Positions 34,203-41,715 of a stretch of DNA of 47,355 nucleotides are shown here, one piece after another. The translations under genes were made by a program, and so were the position numbers. Origin of the DNA: Methanobacteriota archaeon (GTDB lineage Archaea > Thermoplasmatota > Poseidoniia > Poseidoniales > Poseidoniaceae). The notes below the pieces were generated by a model. It saw only the letters and a program-made list of their open reading frames with translations, was not told the DNA's origin and did no database searches. Positions within the stretch are counted from its first letter, which is position 1; each line of letters begins with the position of its first letter. The stretch covers positions 1-47,355 of the forward strand of contig JAAZXA010000015.1 in the NCBI GenBank assembly GCA_014240385.1, given 5' to 3'.

Positions 34203-35198
34203 ATGAAGTCCGAGCACTGGTCAAAGTATTTGCTTGGTTTTTTCATACCATTAACAGTATTATTCACCCTTTATATCGGTTCATGGATGATGGGCATTGG
34301 CCTTGTATTATTCCTAATTATAGGGCCAATATTGGATTATCTTCTTGGCGAAGATGATGTTCCAAAACCTGCTCCCGAATCAGGGAGGGGAATGGAGGCA
34401 ATTCTCGTTTTACATGCATTGTTTATCCCCTTGGTCTTGGTTGCATTATTGTGGAGAGCAGAAATTGATGGACCTACTTGGCAAATTTTGTTGGCGGTTT
34501 TTTCAGCGGGGATTGTTGGTGGAGCATCAGGTATTGTATCAGCTCATGAATTAGGCCATAGAAAACTCGGCTCATTCAAATGGAGATTAGGAAGAATAAC
34601 TCTATTCCTTTGTAACTACACACATTTTACTATCGAACATAATCATAATCATCACAAGGATGTCGCAACCCCAACTGATGCAGCAAGTGCTCCAGCTAGT
34701 AGGGGATTATACTTGCATTTTATGATGACAATCCCTTGGCAATTCATATCTGCAGTAAAGACAGACTTGGGAGTCAGACAAAACCGAGCACTACGGGGAT
34801 TATTATTGCAGATCATCGCAATCATCAGCATGGGCTTTTTGCTCAATTGGTGGTTAGTCATCGTTTGGTTAGGATTCAGTGGGATTTCAATTTTAATGCT
34901 CGAATATGTGAACTATCTTCGCCACTATGGTTTGAGAAGGAGTGAGGGAGAAAAGCAAACTCATATGCATTCTTGGCAAACAGAAGCAAGGTGGAGCCGA
35001 TGGACATTAATGGAGTTGACAAGGCACCCCTCGCATCATATGAAGGCTAGTTTGCCGTTTTGGAAATTGCAACCAATCGAAGGCTCACCCACTTTACCAA
35101 GTGGTTATTATGCCTGTTTTTGGCCTTGTCTAATACCACCAATTTGGAAACGCCTAATGAAGAATAGAATTCCAGAAGAAATGCTCAGGCTGCCTTGA
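34203..35198 (+). CDS. AlkB-type membrane di-iron monooxygenase (alkane hydroxylase-like)
   Basis: A 331-residue membrane protein with about six helices and the His clusters of the AlkB/fatty-acid-desaturase superfamily: HELGHR (about 117), EHNHNHHK (about 147), NYLRHYGLRR (about 237) and RHPSHH (about 277). The NY-x-x-HYGL block is specific to the alkane/xylene monooxygenase branch and separates it from ordinary desaturases. Such enzymes hydroxylate the terminal carbon of alkanes or related chains with electrons from rubredoxin. No rubredoxin gene is next to it. The length is shorter than the roughly 400 residues of bacterial AlkB. The start is ATG 34203. It overlaps the convergent cupin gene by 14 bases. 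Confidence 0.88.
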   Translation: MKSEHWSKYLLGFFIPLTVLFTLYIGSWMMGIGLVLFLIIGPILDYLLGEDDVPKPAPESGRGMEAILVLHALFIPLVLVALLWRAEIDGPTWQILLAVFSAGIVGGASGIVSAHELGHRKLGSFKWRLGRITLFLCNYTHFTIEHNHNHHKDVATPTDAASAPASRGLYLHFMMTIPWQFISAVKTDLGVRQNRALRGLLLQIIAIISMGFLLNWWLVIVWLGFSGISILMLEYVNYLRHYGLRRSEGEKQTHMHSWQTEARWSRWTLMELTRHPSHHMKASLPFWKLQPIEGSPTLPSGYYACFWPCLIPPIWKRLMKNRIPEEMLRLP

Positions 35199-35547
35199 CG
35201 CCATCTGGCCATAAAACCAAAATCAGGGTTTGACCTTTTGTTTTTGGAGTATGAGTGGAGCCAGGATCCATCCAAACTATCGAGCCAGGCGGATATGTTC
35301 CATCCTCATCATAAACTTCCCCTTCTAGAACTAGATAGGTTTCTCCACCAGGATGACTGTGTGGCATGAAGGCCTCGATATCAACATCTGAAACTACATC
35401 GTAAAGAACTAGGCTAGTATTCCCCTCTTTGGCCAACTTACCAAGTCGAACTCCTGTTCCAAAATCTCTCCACTTGACATTCTCATCGATCCAGTCGCGG
35501 TCAACGTTCCAACTCAACCAAGGGCTAAGGTCCTCACAGAAGGGCAT
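35185..35547 (-). CDS. Small cupin-domain protein (ChrR-like cupin)
   Basis: A 120-residue single cupin. The metal-binding motif reads MPHSHPGGETYLVLEGEVYDEDG, followed by PPGSIVWMDPGSTHTP, so three His and one Glu are in place for a metal. This pattern is that of the ChrR-type cupin found in anti-sigma factors and in small stand-alone proteins that handle peroxides or aldehydes. The N-terminal zinc-binding anti-sigma part is missing. The start is ATG 35547. It faces the AlkB-like gene and is divergent from the winged-helix gene, with 37 bases between them. Confidence 0.85.
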   Translation of the reverse strand: MPFCEDLSPWLSWNVDRDWIDENVKWRDFGTGVRLGKLAKEGNTSLVLYDVVSDVDIEAFMPHSHPGGETYLVLEGEVYDEDGTYPPGSIVWMDPGSTHTPKTKGQTLILVLWPDGVKAA

Positions 35548-35584
35548 GAATCCGCCAAGCAGTTACAGGTGATGATACCTTTGA

Positions 35585-35974
35585 TTGACCAAATTCCTAA
35601 AGTATGCGGTCTACTCTCCCCCAATAATGGAGAAACTACGAAAGCGTCGAGACCTGTCGACCACTCTTTATCGAATTCTTCTATATCTCAGTAGAAAACA
35701 GAAATCAGAATCATCTACAAGACGAATGATGCGCATAGAAAGAGCCGTTGGTGTCGAGCGAAAAGAATTGAAAATACATTTGGATTCTCTAGTTCAAAAG
35801 GAGTACTTAGAGCCTATTAGTAGTGGAGAAAAAGGGCGAGGCGGTCATCAAATAGTGCATTATAATATTACAGAAACTGGTAAATTATTGCGCGGTGATA
35901 TTGGGCGGTTCATACAGTTAGGAATTGATATGGGATACTATCCTGAACAATTTTTCTACTTGCCATATGATTAG
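35585..35974 (+). CDS. Winged-helix DNA-binding protein
   Basis: Up to 129 residues with a winged-helix pattern: RRDLSTTLYRILLYLSRKQ, a recognition region MMRIERAVGVERKELKIHLDSLVQKEYLEPI, and a wing GEKGRGGHQIVHYNITETGKLL. The end is rich in Tyr and Phe. It is probably a transcription regulator; the neighbouring AlkB-like enzyme, cupin and small-protein operon are possible targets. The start is uncertain: TTG 35585 has AGGTGAT 11 bases upstream, while ATG 35627 would remove 14 residues ahead of the helix-turn-helix. Confidence 0.8.
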   Translation: MTKFLKYAVYSPPIMEKLRKRRDLSTTLYRILLYLSRKQKSESSTRRMMRIERAVGVERKELKIHLDSLVQKEYLEPISSGEKGRGGHQIVHYNITETGKLLRGDIGRFIQLGIDMGYYPEQFFYLPYD

Positions 35975-36045
35975 ATTATAGCGGGTGTTTAAAACCGGTA
36001 AAAACATCATCACCTCCTAATATGCTCTAGCCCCATGCGGTAATC

Positions 36046-36327
36046 ATGTCTGGCAAAGAATCGGTTGACAAGGTGGCCAAGGGTCTTGGTTCACTGATTG
36101 ACGATTTCACAGCCGCTGTCAAAGAACTGGTTAACGCTGGTGAAGAGACTGTTGTCCATTTGGCGGTTGGTTCTGGAAGAGCAATAACTGCAGTTATCAA
36201 TGCTGCAGGAGAAGTCACCAAGGTAGGTGTCGAGACCGTTGGTAATGTGGCGGGTTCGGTAGCTGGTGGAGTGACCAAGGCGATTGGGCTGGGCAAAGAA
36301 GAAAATGAAGAAAACAAGGAGGAATGA
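36046..36327 (+). CDS. Small amphipathic protein, first gene of a small-protein operon
   Basis: A 93-residue protein with no recognised family. It opens MSGKESVDKVAKGLGSL, has a central mixed helix, then a Gly/Ala/Val-rich stretch (AGEVTKVGVETVGNVAGS and following) and a Glu-rich end. The pattern suggests amphipathic helices that lie on a membrane or on another protein. A TATA-like TAATATGC lies about 24 bases before ATG 36046, so the transcript may be nearly leaderless. The next gene starts three bases after its stop and its ribosome-binding site lies inside this gene, so they are cotranscribed. Confidence 0.75.
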   Translation: MSGKESVDKVAKGLGSLIDDFTAAVKELVNAGEETVVHLAVGSGRAITAVINAAGEVTKVGVETVGNVAGSVAGGVTKAIGLGKEENEENKEE

Positions 36328-36330
36328 AAA

Positions 36331-36516
36331 ATGATAGGAAAGATGTTGATAGGAGTAGTCGGAATCGTGGCTGCCACATTCGTAATTGGAGTGGCGCACA
36401 GCGGTTTCAAACACTACTATGAGAAATATGCAGAAGATGAAGATATGAATAATGGATCAATCCAAAAAGTGTCAATTGTTAATGATGAAACAAAGAAGAC
36501 CAGGGGGAAGAAGTGA
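36331..36516 (+). CDS. Small single-span membrane protein
   Basis: A 61-residue protein with one N-terminal membrane helix (MLIGVVGIVAATFVIGVAHSG) and a polar tail ending in basic TKKTRGKK. AAGGAGG at 36317-36323 lies seven bases before ATG 36331. The stop overlaps the start of the next gene (TGATG), showing translational coupling. No family is recognised. Confidence 0.7.
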   Translation: MIGKMLIGVVGIVAATFVIGVAHSGFKHYYEKYAEDEDMNNGSIQKVSIVNDETKKTRGKK

Positions 36517-36707
36517 TGCTTCCTGCACTTATTGGTAGTTCGATTGGAATCGTTGTAGCGTCTGCAGAAGTCTTGATGCTCGCCGGTACTGCGGGAATGG
36601 GATACGGCCTTGGGCGAAAATATGGTCGTAGAGCTTGTCAGGTTCTAGACAGATTTGAAGGCAGAGTACTCGATGGAATGAAAGCAAAATCAATGAAGGC
36701 CGAGTGA
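36516..36707 (+). CDS. Small membrane protein, Gly-rich helix
   Basis: A 63-residue protein with a long hydrophobic segment rich in Gly, Ala and Val (IGSSIGIVVASAEVLMLAG, then GTAGMGYGLG) and a basic tail RKYGRRACQVLDRFEGRVLDG. It is read from ATG 36516, which overlaps the upstream TGA. The stop overlaps a GTG at 36704, one possible start of the next gene. No homologue is recognised. Confidence 0.68.
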   Translation: MLPALIGSSIGIVVASAEVLMLAGTAGMGYGLGRKYGRRACQVLDRFEGRVLDGMKAKSMKAE

Positions 36708-36712
36708 ACCAA

Positions 36713-36883
36713 ATGTTAGGTCGTCTGATTCTACCATTCACCATCGGCTTCCTTCTCGGAGGATTGGTGATTTCAATCGTCGATGATAAGCGAGCCCGCC
36801 TCGAGCGAGCCGCTCCAGGACCATGGGTCGGCCATATCTACGACGTCGATGCATCATTCATCGATGACCCTGAACTACAGTGA
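36713..36883 (+). CDS. Small membrane protein (56 residues)
   Basis: A 56-codon gene reading MLGRLILPFTIGFLLGGLVI, then a polar part with DDKRARLERAAPGPWVGH and an acidic end. One membrane helix is predicted, with an Arg-rich stretch after it. A GTG at 36704, overlapping the upstream stop (GTGA), would add three residues. The gene sits between two others on the same strand with the same spacing pattern, which supports it despite its size. No family is recognised. Confidence 0.6.
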   Translation: MLGRLILPFTIGFLLGGLVISIVDDKRARLERAAPGPWVGHIYDVDASFIDDPELQ

Positions 36884-36917
36884 AAACCTATGAGCAATAC
36901 CGCTCCTCGAGTGATTC

Positions 36918-37682
36918 ATGGAACTGATTCTACCCGACTTCCCGCCCGTCAGTCCTTGGCAGGCTTATGTTTGGTACATCGCTTTCTTGCCATTCGTGTT
37001 TAGAGTTATCTTGGTAAGCAGACCATTGGCAAAGGTTGTCAGAACCTTTGCCCCACATAGTGGCTGGGCGATTAAACAGATCAAGGATTTACCTGTTAAG
37101 GGAGTCGGGCTTTTATTATTCAATGAAGTGCTGGCATTCTGCCTACCACCTCTACTAGCCATTCTCATACGCTTGATGGTCGACCCATTGGAGTGGCAGA
37201 ATTGGTCTGATGTCAATATCACTGGTATGGTCTTGCTATTGGCAGCATTTTTGATTTGGGTATATTTAGATTTGCTCAGAGTTTTCAGGGTTCGAAATAT
37301 GTTGAATGGTGTTCTTGAAAAGGACATTGAAAAGTTACAGAAGCGGGCTAGTTTCGCTCTTGGATTGAGAAAGGGTTTGATGAAGTTCGGACGTGGTCCT
37401 GATGAGGAAGTGAAATCATTCACCGATGCTGCGAAAGAAGGAGAAGCAGCTGGAAAAACGGTCAACAAAGGAATAATTGGAGCAGTTGCTGGTATTGCCA
37501 CAGAGGCTGTGCGCCGTGGTGCAACTGCTTTGGTTGAAAAGGTAGATTCAACGATTGAGAATAAATTTGAAACCGCTGTTGCTGAGTATAATCAAAACCT
37601 GATTATGATATTATTGAGAGACATTGCCATGTCCGCAGGACCGCTGTTAATATTGACATTGATTCCAACTATTGTGACATAA
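36918..37682 (+). CDS. Multi-span membrane protein, last gene of the small-protein operon
   Basis: A 254-residue protein with about four membrane helices: VWYIAFLPFVFRVILV (about 18-33), LLLFNEVLAFCLPPLLAILIRL (about 65-87), ITGMVLLLAAFLIWVYLDLL (about 100-120) and a last one at the C-terminus (MSAGPLLILTLIPTIV). Between the third and fourth lies a cytoplasmic loop of about 100 residues that contains a Gly/Ala-rich amphipathic stretch (NKGIIGAVAGIATEAVRRGA) similar in type to the first gene of the operon. This could be the place where the partners meet. No family is recognised. Confidence 0.75.
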   Translation: MELILPDFPPVSPWQAYVWYIAFLPFVFRVILVSRPLAKVVRTFAPHSGWAIKQIKDLPVKGVGLLLFNEVLAFCLPPLLAILIRLMVDPLEWQNWSDVNITGMVLLLAAFLIWVYLDLLRVFRVRNMLNGVLEKDIEKLQKRASFALGLRKGLMKFGRGPDEEVKSFTDAAKEGEAAGKTVNKGIIGAVAGIATEAVRRGATALVEKVDSTIENKFETAVAEYNQNLIMILLRDIAMSAGPLLILTLIPTIVT

Positions 37683-37734
37683 GTTTTGATGAGCAGGTTG
37701 ATGTGCATTAGCCATCGCCGCAGAGATGAGAGAT

Positions 37735-38421
37735 ATGGTCCACCTCATTCTAATGCGACACTGTCAATCGATGTGGAATGCCGCTGACTTATTCACTGGA
37801 TGGGTCGATGTTCCACTTTCAAGCAAAGGAATTGAAGAGGCGATTTCAAGTGGTATTGAAATCAGTAAAATGCAGATTGATGAAATCCATACCTCAACTT
37901 TGATTCGTGCTCAAATGACTGCGATGATAGTCATGGCGCAGCATTCAAGTGCAGCGACACCCGTTTTCCAATATGATTCAGAAGGTGGCGATGAAAATCA
38001 ACAGAAAATGAATGATTGGGCACAAACCCGCGGTGATGTTGAAGATATTATACCGGTTTATGTTTCGTGGAAATTGAATGAACGCATGTATGGTAACTTG
38101 CAAGGCTTAAACAAAACTGAGACTCGAGCAAAATGGGGAGATGAGCAAATCCATATTTGGCGCCGCTCCTATGATACTCCGCCTCCTGAAGGAGAGAGTT
38201 TGGAGTTGACTGCCGCTCGTACAATCCCATATATTCAGGAAGTCATCATGCCAAGTTTAAATGATGGAAATTGTATTTTTATTACTGCCCATGGCAATAG
38301 TCTTCGCAGTATTATCATGTATTTAGATGACTTATCGAGAGAAGAGGTCCTTTCATTGGAAGTGCCAACAGGTCAGCCGATCATCTATGAAATGGTCGAT
38401 GGAAAACTTCAGAGAAAGTGA
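37735..38421 (+). CDS. Phosphoglycerate mutase-like histidine phosphatase (GpmA type)
   Basis: About 228 residues. It has the GpmA features: a phosphohistidine site near residue 8 (read as RHCQSMWN), FTGWVDVPLSSKGIEEA, TSTLIRAQMTA, LNERMYGNLQGLNK, PPPEGESLELTAAR and ITAHGNSLRSI with the second His. The site normally reads RHGES, so Gly is replaced by Cys and Glu by Gln. It most likely interconverts 3- and 2-phosphoglycerate in glycolysis or gluconeogenesis. ATG 37735 directly precedes the first strand; ATG 37726 is in frame upstream. The following small membrane protein starts five bases after the stop. Confidence 0.9.
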   Translation: MVHLILMRHCQSMWNAADLFTGWVDVPLSSKGIEEAISSGIEISKMQIDEIHTSTLIRAQMTAMIVMAQHSSAATPVFQYDSEGGDENQQKMNDWAQTRGDVEDIIPVYVSWKLNERMYGNLQGLNKTETRAKWGDEQIHIWRRSYDTPPPEGESLELTAARTIPYIQEVIMPSLNDGNCIFITAHGNSLRSIIMYLDDLSREEVLSLEVPTGQPIIYEMVDGKLQRK

Positions 38422-38425
38422 TGAA

Positions 38426-38962
38426 ATGTCTGAAGATTCCATGTTAGGAAAATGGAAATCAGCACCTCCATATGTGAAATGGCCTGCAGCGGTTATTGCA
38501 GGGTGGCTTGTTCTCATTTTGCTGATTCAGTTGATGAATTCGATGAGTGCAACTTTGTCTATGCCTACTGAATGTGATGAAGATAGCATGAATTGTTTTC
38601 GACTTGCCCATGATGGGACATCATATGCTTCTGGCGATTTGGTCGCTCTAAAGTTTAATGCAACTTTAGAAGAGGCTCAGAATGTTGTAGAAACTTGGTT
38701 TGATGAGGGACTTCTTAGTTCTGTTGTTTCTGTTGAAGGAGAGGAGATGATTGTCATTCACGGAGTCGATCATACAGAATTTTGGTTTTTTGCTGATGAT
38801 GTTTTCATTTCGATGGAATGTAATGAGAATCAAGTGGAGTTGACCTTGCATAGTCAATCTCGTCTTGGGAAGGGCGATTTAGGTGAGAATTTGCGTAGAA
38901 TGACTGGTTTTCATGCTGATATGACTACTGTTGAGTGGTCGGGTTCGGCTTGCGAAGGATGA
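38426..38962 (+). CDS. Single-span membrane protein with extracytoplasmic domain
   Basis: A 178-residue protein with a short polar N-terminus, one membrane helix (WPAAVIAGWLVLILLIQLM, about 17-36) and a mixed alpha/beta outside domain of about 140 residues with four Cys (near TECDE, MNCFR, MECNE and SACEG). The first two and the last two might form disulfides. The open frame begins earlier at 38327 inside the mutase gene, but ATG 38426 just after the mutase stop is preferred. No family is recognised. It is probably cotranscribed with the mutase. Confidence 0.75.
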   Translation: MSEDSMLGKWKSAPPYVKWPAAVIAGWLVLILLIQLMNSMSATLSMPTECDEDSMNCFRLAHDGTSYASGDLVALKFNATLEEAQNVVETWFDEGLLSSVVSVEGEEMIVIHGVDHTEFWFFADDVFISMECNENQVELTLHSQSRLGKGDLGENLRRMTGFHADMTTVEWSGSACEG

Positions 38963-38989
38963 TGTGTTAGGGCTTGGCTAGGTCATTTC

Positions 38990-40912
38990 ATGTGGCGCTT
39001 TGATGGATACCCAGGTCGCTATCTCGATGTCTGCTTATCGAGTGGTAGTTTGAAGGAAATCCAACTTGATAAGCAGACTTTACTGAACAATATGGGTGGA
39101 AAGGGTCTTGCCACCCATTTGCTGACAACGCGCGATACTACCGATGACGAAGCCTATGATTTGCAACACCCAATCACCGGCGATGCAGATCCAGCGATGC
39201 ACCCCTCAACACCACTTTTACTGATGACAGGTCCATTTCAGGGTAGTAAAATAGGCTCATCAGGACGGGCTGTTGTCTGCACTCGCTCGCCGCTAACGAA
39301 TATCTTCATCGACACCTACATCGGTGGCGATTTTGGTCACGACCTGCGACTTGCTGGCTGGGATGGTTTGTTCATTCATGGTCGCAGCGATTCGATGGTG
39401 CGGTTGGAAATTGAAGACATGGACGTTTCACTGCAAGACGCAGAATCAATGCGAGGTATGACGACTTGGCAATGCGAGAAAGCAATCGACGCTGATGATG
39501 TATTTTCGATAGGCCCTGCTGGGGAATCCTTAGTTCGTATTGCCAGTCCAATAACTGCAGGTCGACGTGCCGCAGGTCGTGGGGGGACAGGTGCATCATT
39601 TGGTGCTAAGAATTTGAAAGCGATTTCAGTCTCCAACACGGGCACAGCCCGTGTTGCTGATGATACACAATATCTTGGAGCAGTCAAAAAGCAGCGCCAA
39701 AAGATGGGGGAAAATCGTCGAGTTGGCGACCCATTCTACCGTTTCGGTACAAGTAGAGGTCCGATATATGCTGCTCAAATGGCGAGAATGCCAACCATCA
39801 ATTATACTTCAGCAACTGGTGCCATTTTTCAAAATGGGCAGAAAGTTAAGCAACTTAACACGGTAAAATTATCTGGAGAATATTGGCACCAATCTATGCC
39901 CGAAGCCAAACAATCCGGCTGCTGCCGCCCCTGCCCAATAGCCTGCGAAGCCAGCCACCGCCCCTCCAAAGGAAAGCCACTACATATTCTAAGAACAGAA
40001 AGACCAGAGTACGAAACTTTGGCTATGTTAGGCTCAAACCTTGGTATTGATTCATCTCTCGATGTGATGGATGGTAACGATGCCTGCAATCAATTTGGAG
40101 TAGATACGATTTCTTCGGGAGCACTAATCTCATTAGTTTGCGAATTAGCACAACGAGGGTGGTTCCCTGATGGATGGGCTGAAGGGGAGATAAATGGACT
40201 CCCTGCTTTCATAAGCCTTGAAGGAGAATTAATTGCATGGGAATTTGGCAACCCAAAACTCCCTCCCTTGGCATTGGCAAGATTGGCAAATCCAAGCGGC
40301 ATGTTCACTATTCTTGCAGGTGGTGCAGTTGCATCTTCAAGGTGGGTAGAACAAGAAACGGGACACCCTGCAACCAGATTGACAGCTCACTGCAAGGGCC
40401 TAGATTTGCCGGCATGGGATCCAAGGGGAAAACGTGGTAATGCCATGGCATATATGACCTGTAATGTGGGGGCTAATCATATGCGGGCAGGCTACAAAAA
40501 CCCAACTGGAATTCCGGATTCATCCGCTCTTGATTTGATGCCTGAATTAATTCATAGCCAGAACGAAAGCGTCATTCGAGATTCGATGATTCTTTGCGCC
40601 TTTGCAAGTGGTGCAACACCTGATGACGTTCTAGTCAACGCCTTCAATGGAATAACAGGGGATAATGCAAGTATTGAGGACTTGCACCTTCGGGCAAATA
40701 AGCAATGGGATGCTGCCCGTCAATGGAATGTTGAGCATTGGCTGAAAATTGGTGTAGAACCAAGGCAGCAGGATTTACTCTCATATCGTCTCAGGAGAGA
40801 TGCATTACCAGATGGTCCTGCTGCAGGAATGGTGTCATTTGTTGACGATGCAGATGAATCAGCATGCCTTTCAGAATATTACAACTTACGCGGATGGGCT
40901 CATTCATCATAA
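38990..40912 (+). CDS. aor: Aldehyde:ferredoxin oxidoreductase (tungsten-type)
   Basis: A 640-residue AOR-family enzyme. The N-terminal domain has GYPGRYLDVCL, NNMGGKGLATHLL and GSSGRAVVCTRSPLTN for the tungstopterin site. The middle has GPAGESLVRIASPITAGRRAAGRGG-type residues. The [4Fe-4S] ligands are C-x2-C-x3-C in GCCRPCPIAC plus a late Cys in ILCAFASG. LGIDSSLDVM and CKGLDLPAWDPRGKRG are further conserved blocks. The enzyme oxidises aldehydes to acids with ferredoxin as electron acceptor. The cofactor metal is inferred as tungsten from the family. ATG 38990 begins right before the first conserved strand. The gene overlaps the next convergent gene by 13 bases. Confidence 0.93.
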   Translation: MWRFDGYPGRYLDVCLSSGSLKEIQLDKQTLLNNMGGKGLATHLLTTRDTTDDEAYDLQHPITGDADPAMHPSTPLLLMTGPFQGSKIGSSGRAVVCTRSPLTNIFIDTYIGGDFGHDLRLAGWDGLFIHGRSDSMVRLEIEDMDVSLQDAESMRGMTTWQCEKAIDADDVFSIGPAGESLVRIASPITAGRRAAGRGGTGASFGAKNLKAISVSNTGTARVADDTQYLGAVKKQRQKMGENRRVGDPFYRFGTSRGPIYAAQMARMPTINYTSATGAIFQNGQKVKQLNTVKLSGEYWHQSMPEAKQSGCCRPCPIACEASHRPSKGKPLHILRTERPEYETLAMLGSNLGIDSSLDVMDGNDACNQFGVDTISSGALISLVCELAQRGWFPDGWAEGEINGLPAFISLEGELIAWEFGNPKLPPLALARLANPSGMFTILAGGAVASSRWVEQETGHPATRLTAHCKGLDLPAWDPRGKRGNAMAYMTCNVGANHMRAGYKNPTGIPDSSALDLMPELIHSQNESVIRDSMILCAFASGATPDDVLVNAFNGITGDNASIEDLHLRANKQWDAARQWNVEHWLKIGVEPRQQDLLSYRLRRDALPDGPAAGMVSFVDDADESACLSEYYNLRGWAHSS

Positions 40913-41628
40913 GGAAGCCAATCATTTTCGCCTACTGGTCTGAACCACCAGTAGCCATCATCATCCTGCCACCATTCTGTGCCATCTTCGTCAACGCTGT
41001 AGGTCTCATCACCCGATGCTTGAGTAGCCGCAGCCGCTTCGTTTTCCTCTTGGCGTTGAGTATCGTCGGTTTTCAAACCGCTTTCTTCAGAAATTAATCT
41101 CTTTACTGTAGCCAAGTCTGCATCGTCATCGATGAAAGTTCGGTGAACAGTACGTATTTCCTTTTCATGATCTCCAGCTGCGACAGCCTCATCTGATTCA
41201 GCATAGAAATCTTGAGACATTTTTTGACGGAATTCCTCGAATTCATCCCTGCCATAACTGCTGGTGAATGAATTACCCTTGGAAGACAATAAATCATCTA
41301 AATCAACGGCTTTGGATGTTAACTTTGGAGCATCTGGCATATCACTATCGAAGAAGTCATCATTATCTTGGCTAATTTTGGGAAGTTCTCTTTCTTCAGG
41401 ATCAATATCCTCCAATTCTTCCATCAACAAGTCATGTTCTTCTTCATCAATGCCTTCATCAGAATAGGCTTGCTTAATTTCTCTAACCATTTTCTTGACT
41501 AACCGAGACATCGAGCGGTCATCGCCGTCAAATTCTTTTGAACCCTTCTCAATCTGCTTGAGAAGTTTCTCATAGGGCGAGCCTGTTAAGGCGCCCATGA
41601 ATTTGCCGAAGCCCTTCTTCTTGGCCAT
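40900..41628 (-). CDS. Acidic protein ending in a Trp-rich motif
   Basis: A 242-residue acidic protein of unknown function. The start MAKKKGFGKFMGAL is basic; the long middle is full of Asp and Glu and probably disordered, with a helical stretch (KKMVREIKQAYSDEGID). The last 25 residues carry six Trp in a pattern EWWQDDDGYWWFRP and DWLPYDE. This looks like a compact W-rich binding module at the C-terminus. The frame opens at 41667, but ATG 41628 with the basic start is preferred. It overlaps the AOR gene tail to tail. Confidence 0.78.
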   Translation of the reverse strand: MAKKKGFGKFMGALTGSPYEKLLKQIEKGSKEFDGDDRSMSRLVKKMVREIKQAYSDEGIDEEEHDLLMEELEDIDPEERELPKISQDNDDFFDSDMPDAPKLTSKAVDLDDLLSSKGNSFTSSYGRDEFEEFRQKMSQDFYAESDEAVAAGDHEKEIRTVHRTFIDDDADLATVKRLISEESGLKTDDTQRQEENEAAAATQASGDETYSVDEDGTEWWQDDDGYWWFRPVGENDWLPYDE

Positions 41629-41715
41629 CAATACCCCCCTTCGGGTAACTGAGTGATGGTCAACCACTTATGAGTATGCTGCCGGCATGGTCGCTACAGA
41701 GAGGGGCTGGAAGAG

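Noticed and set aside
36891-37001. Short frame starting with ATG 36891 over the start of the four-span protein
   Set aside because: It lies out of frame with the clear membrane-protein gene that starts at 36918, and its peptide has no membrane or domain pattern.
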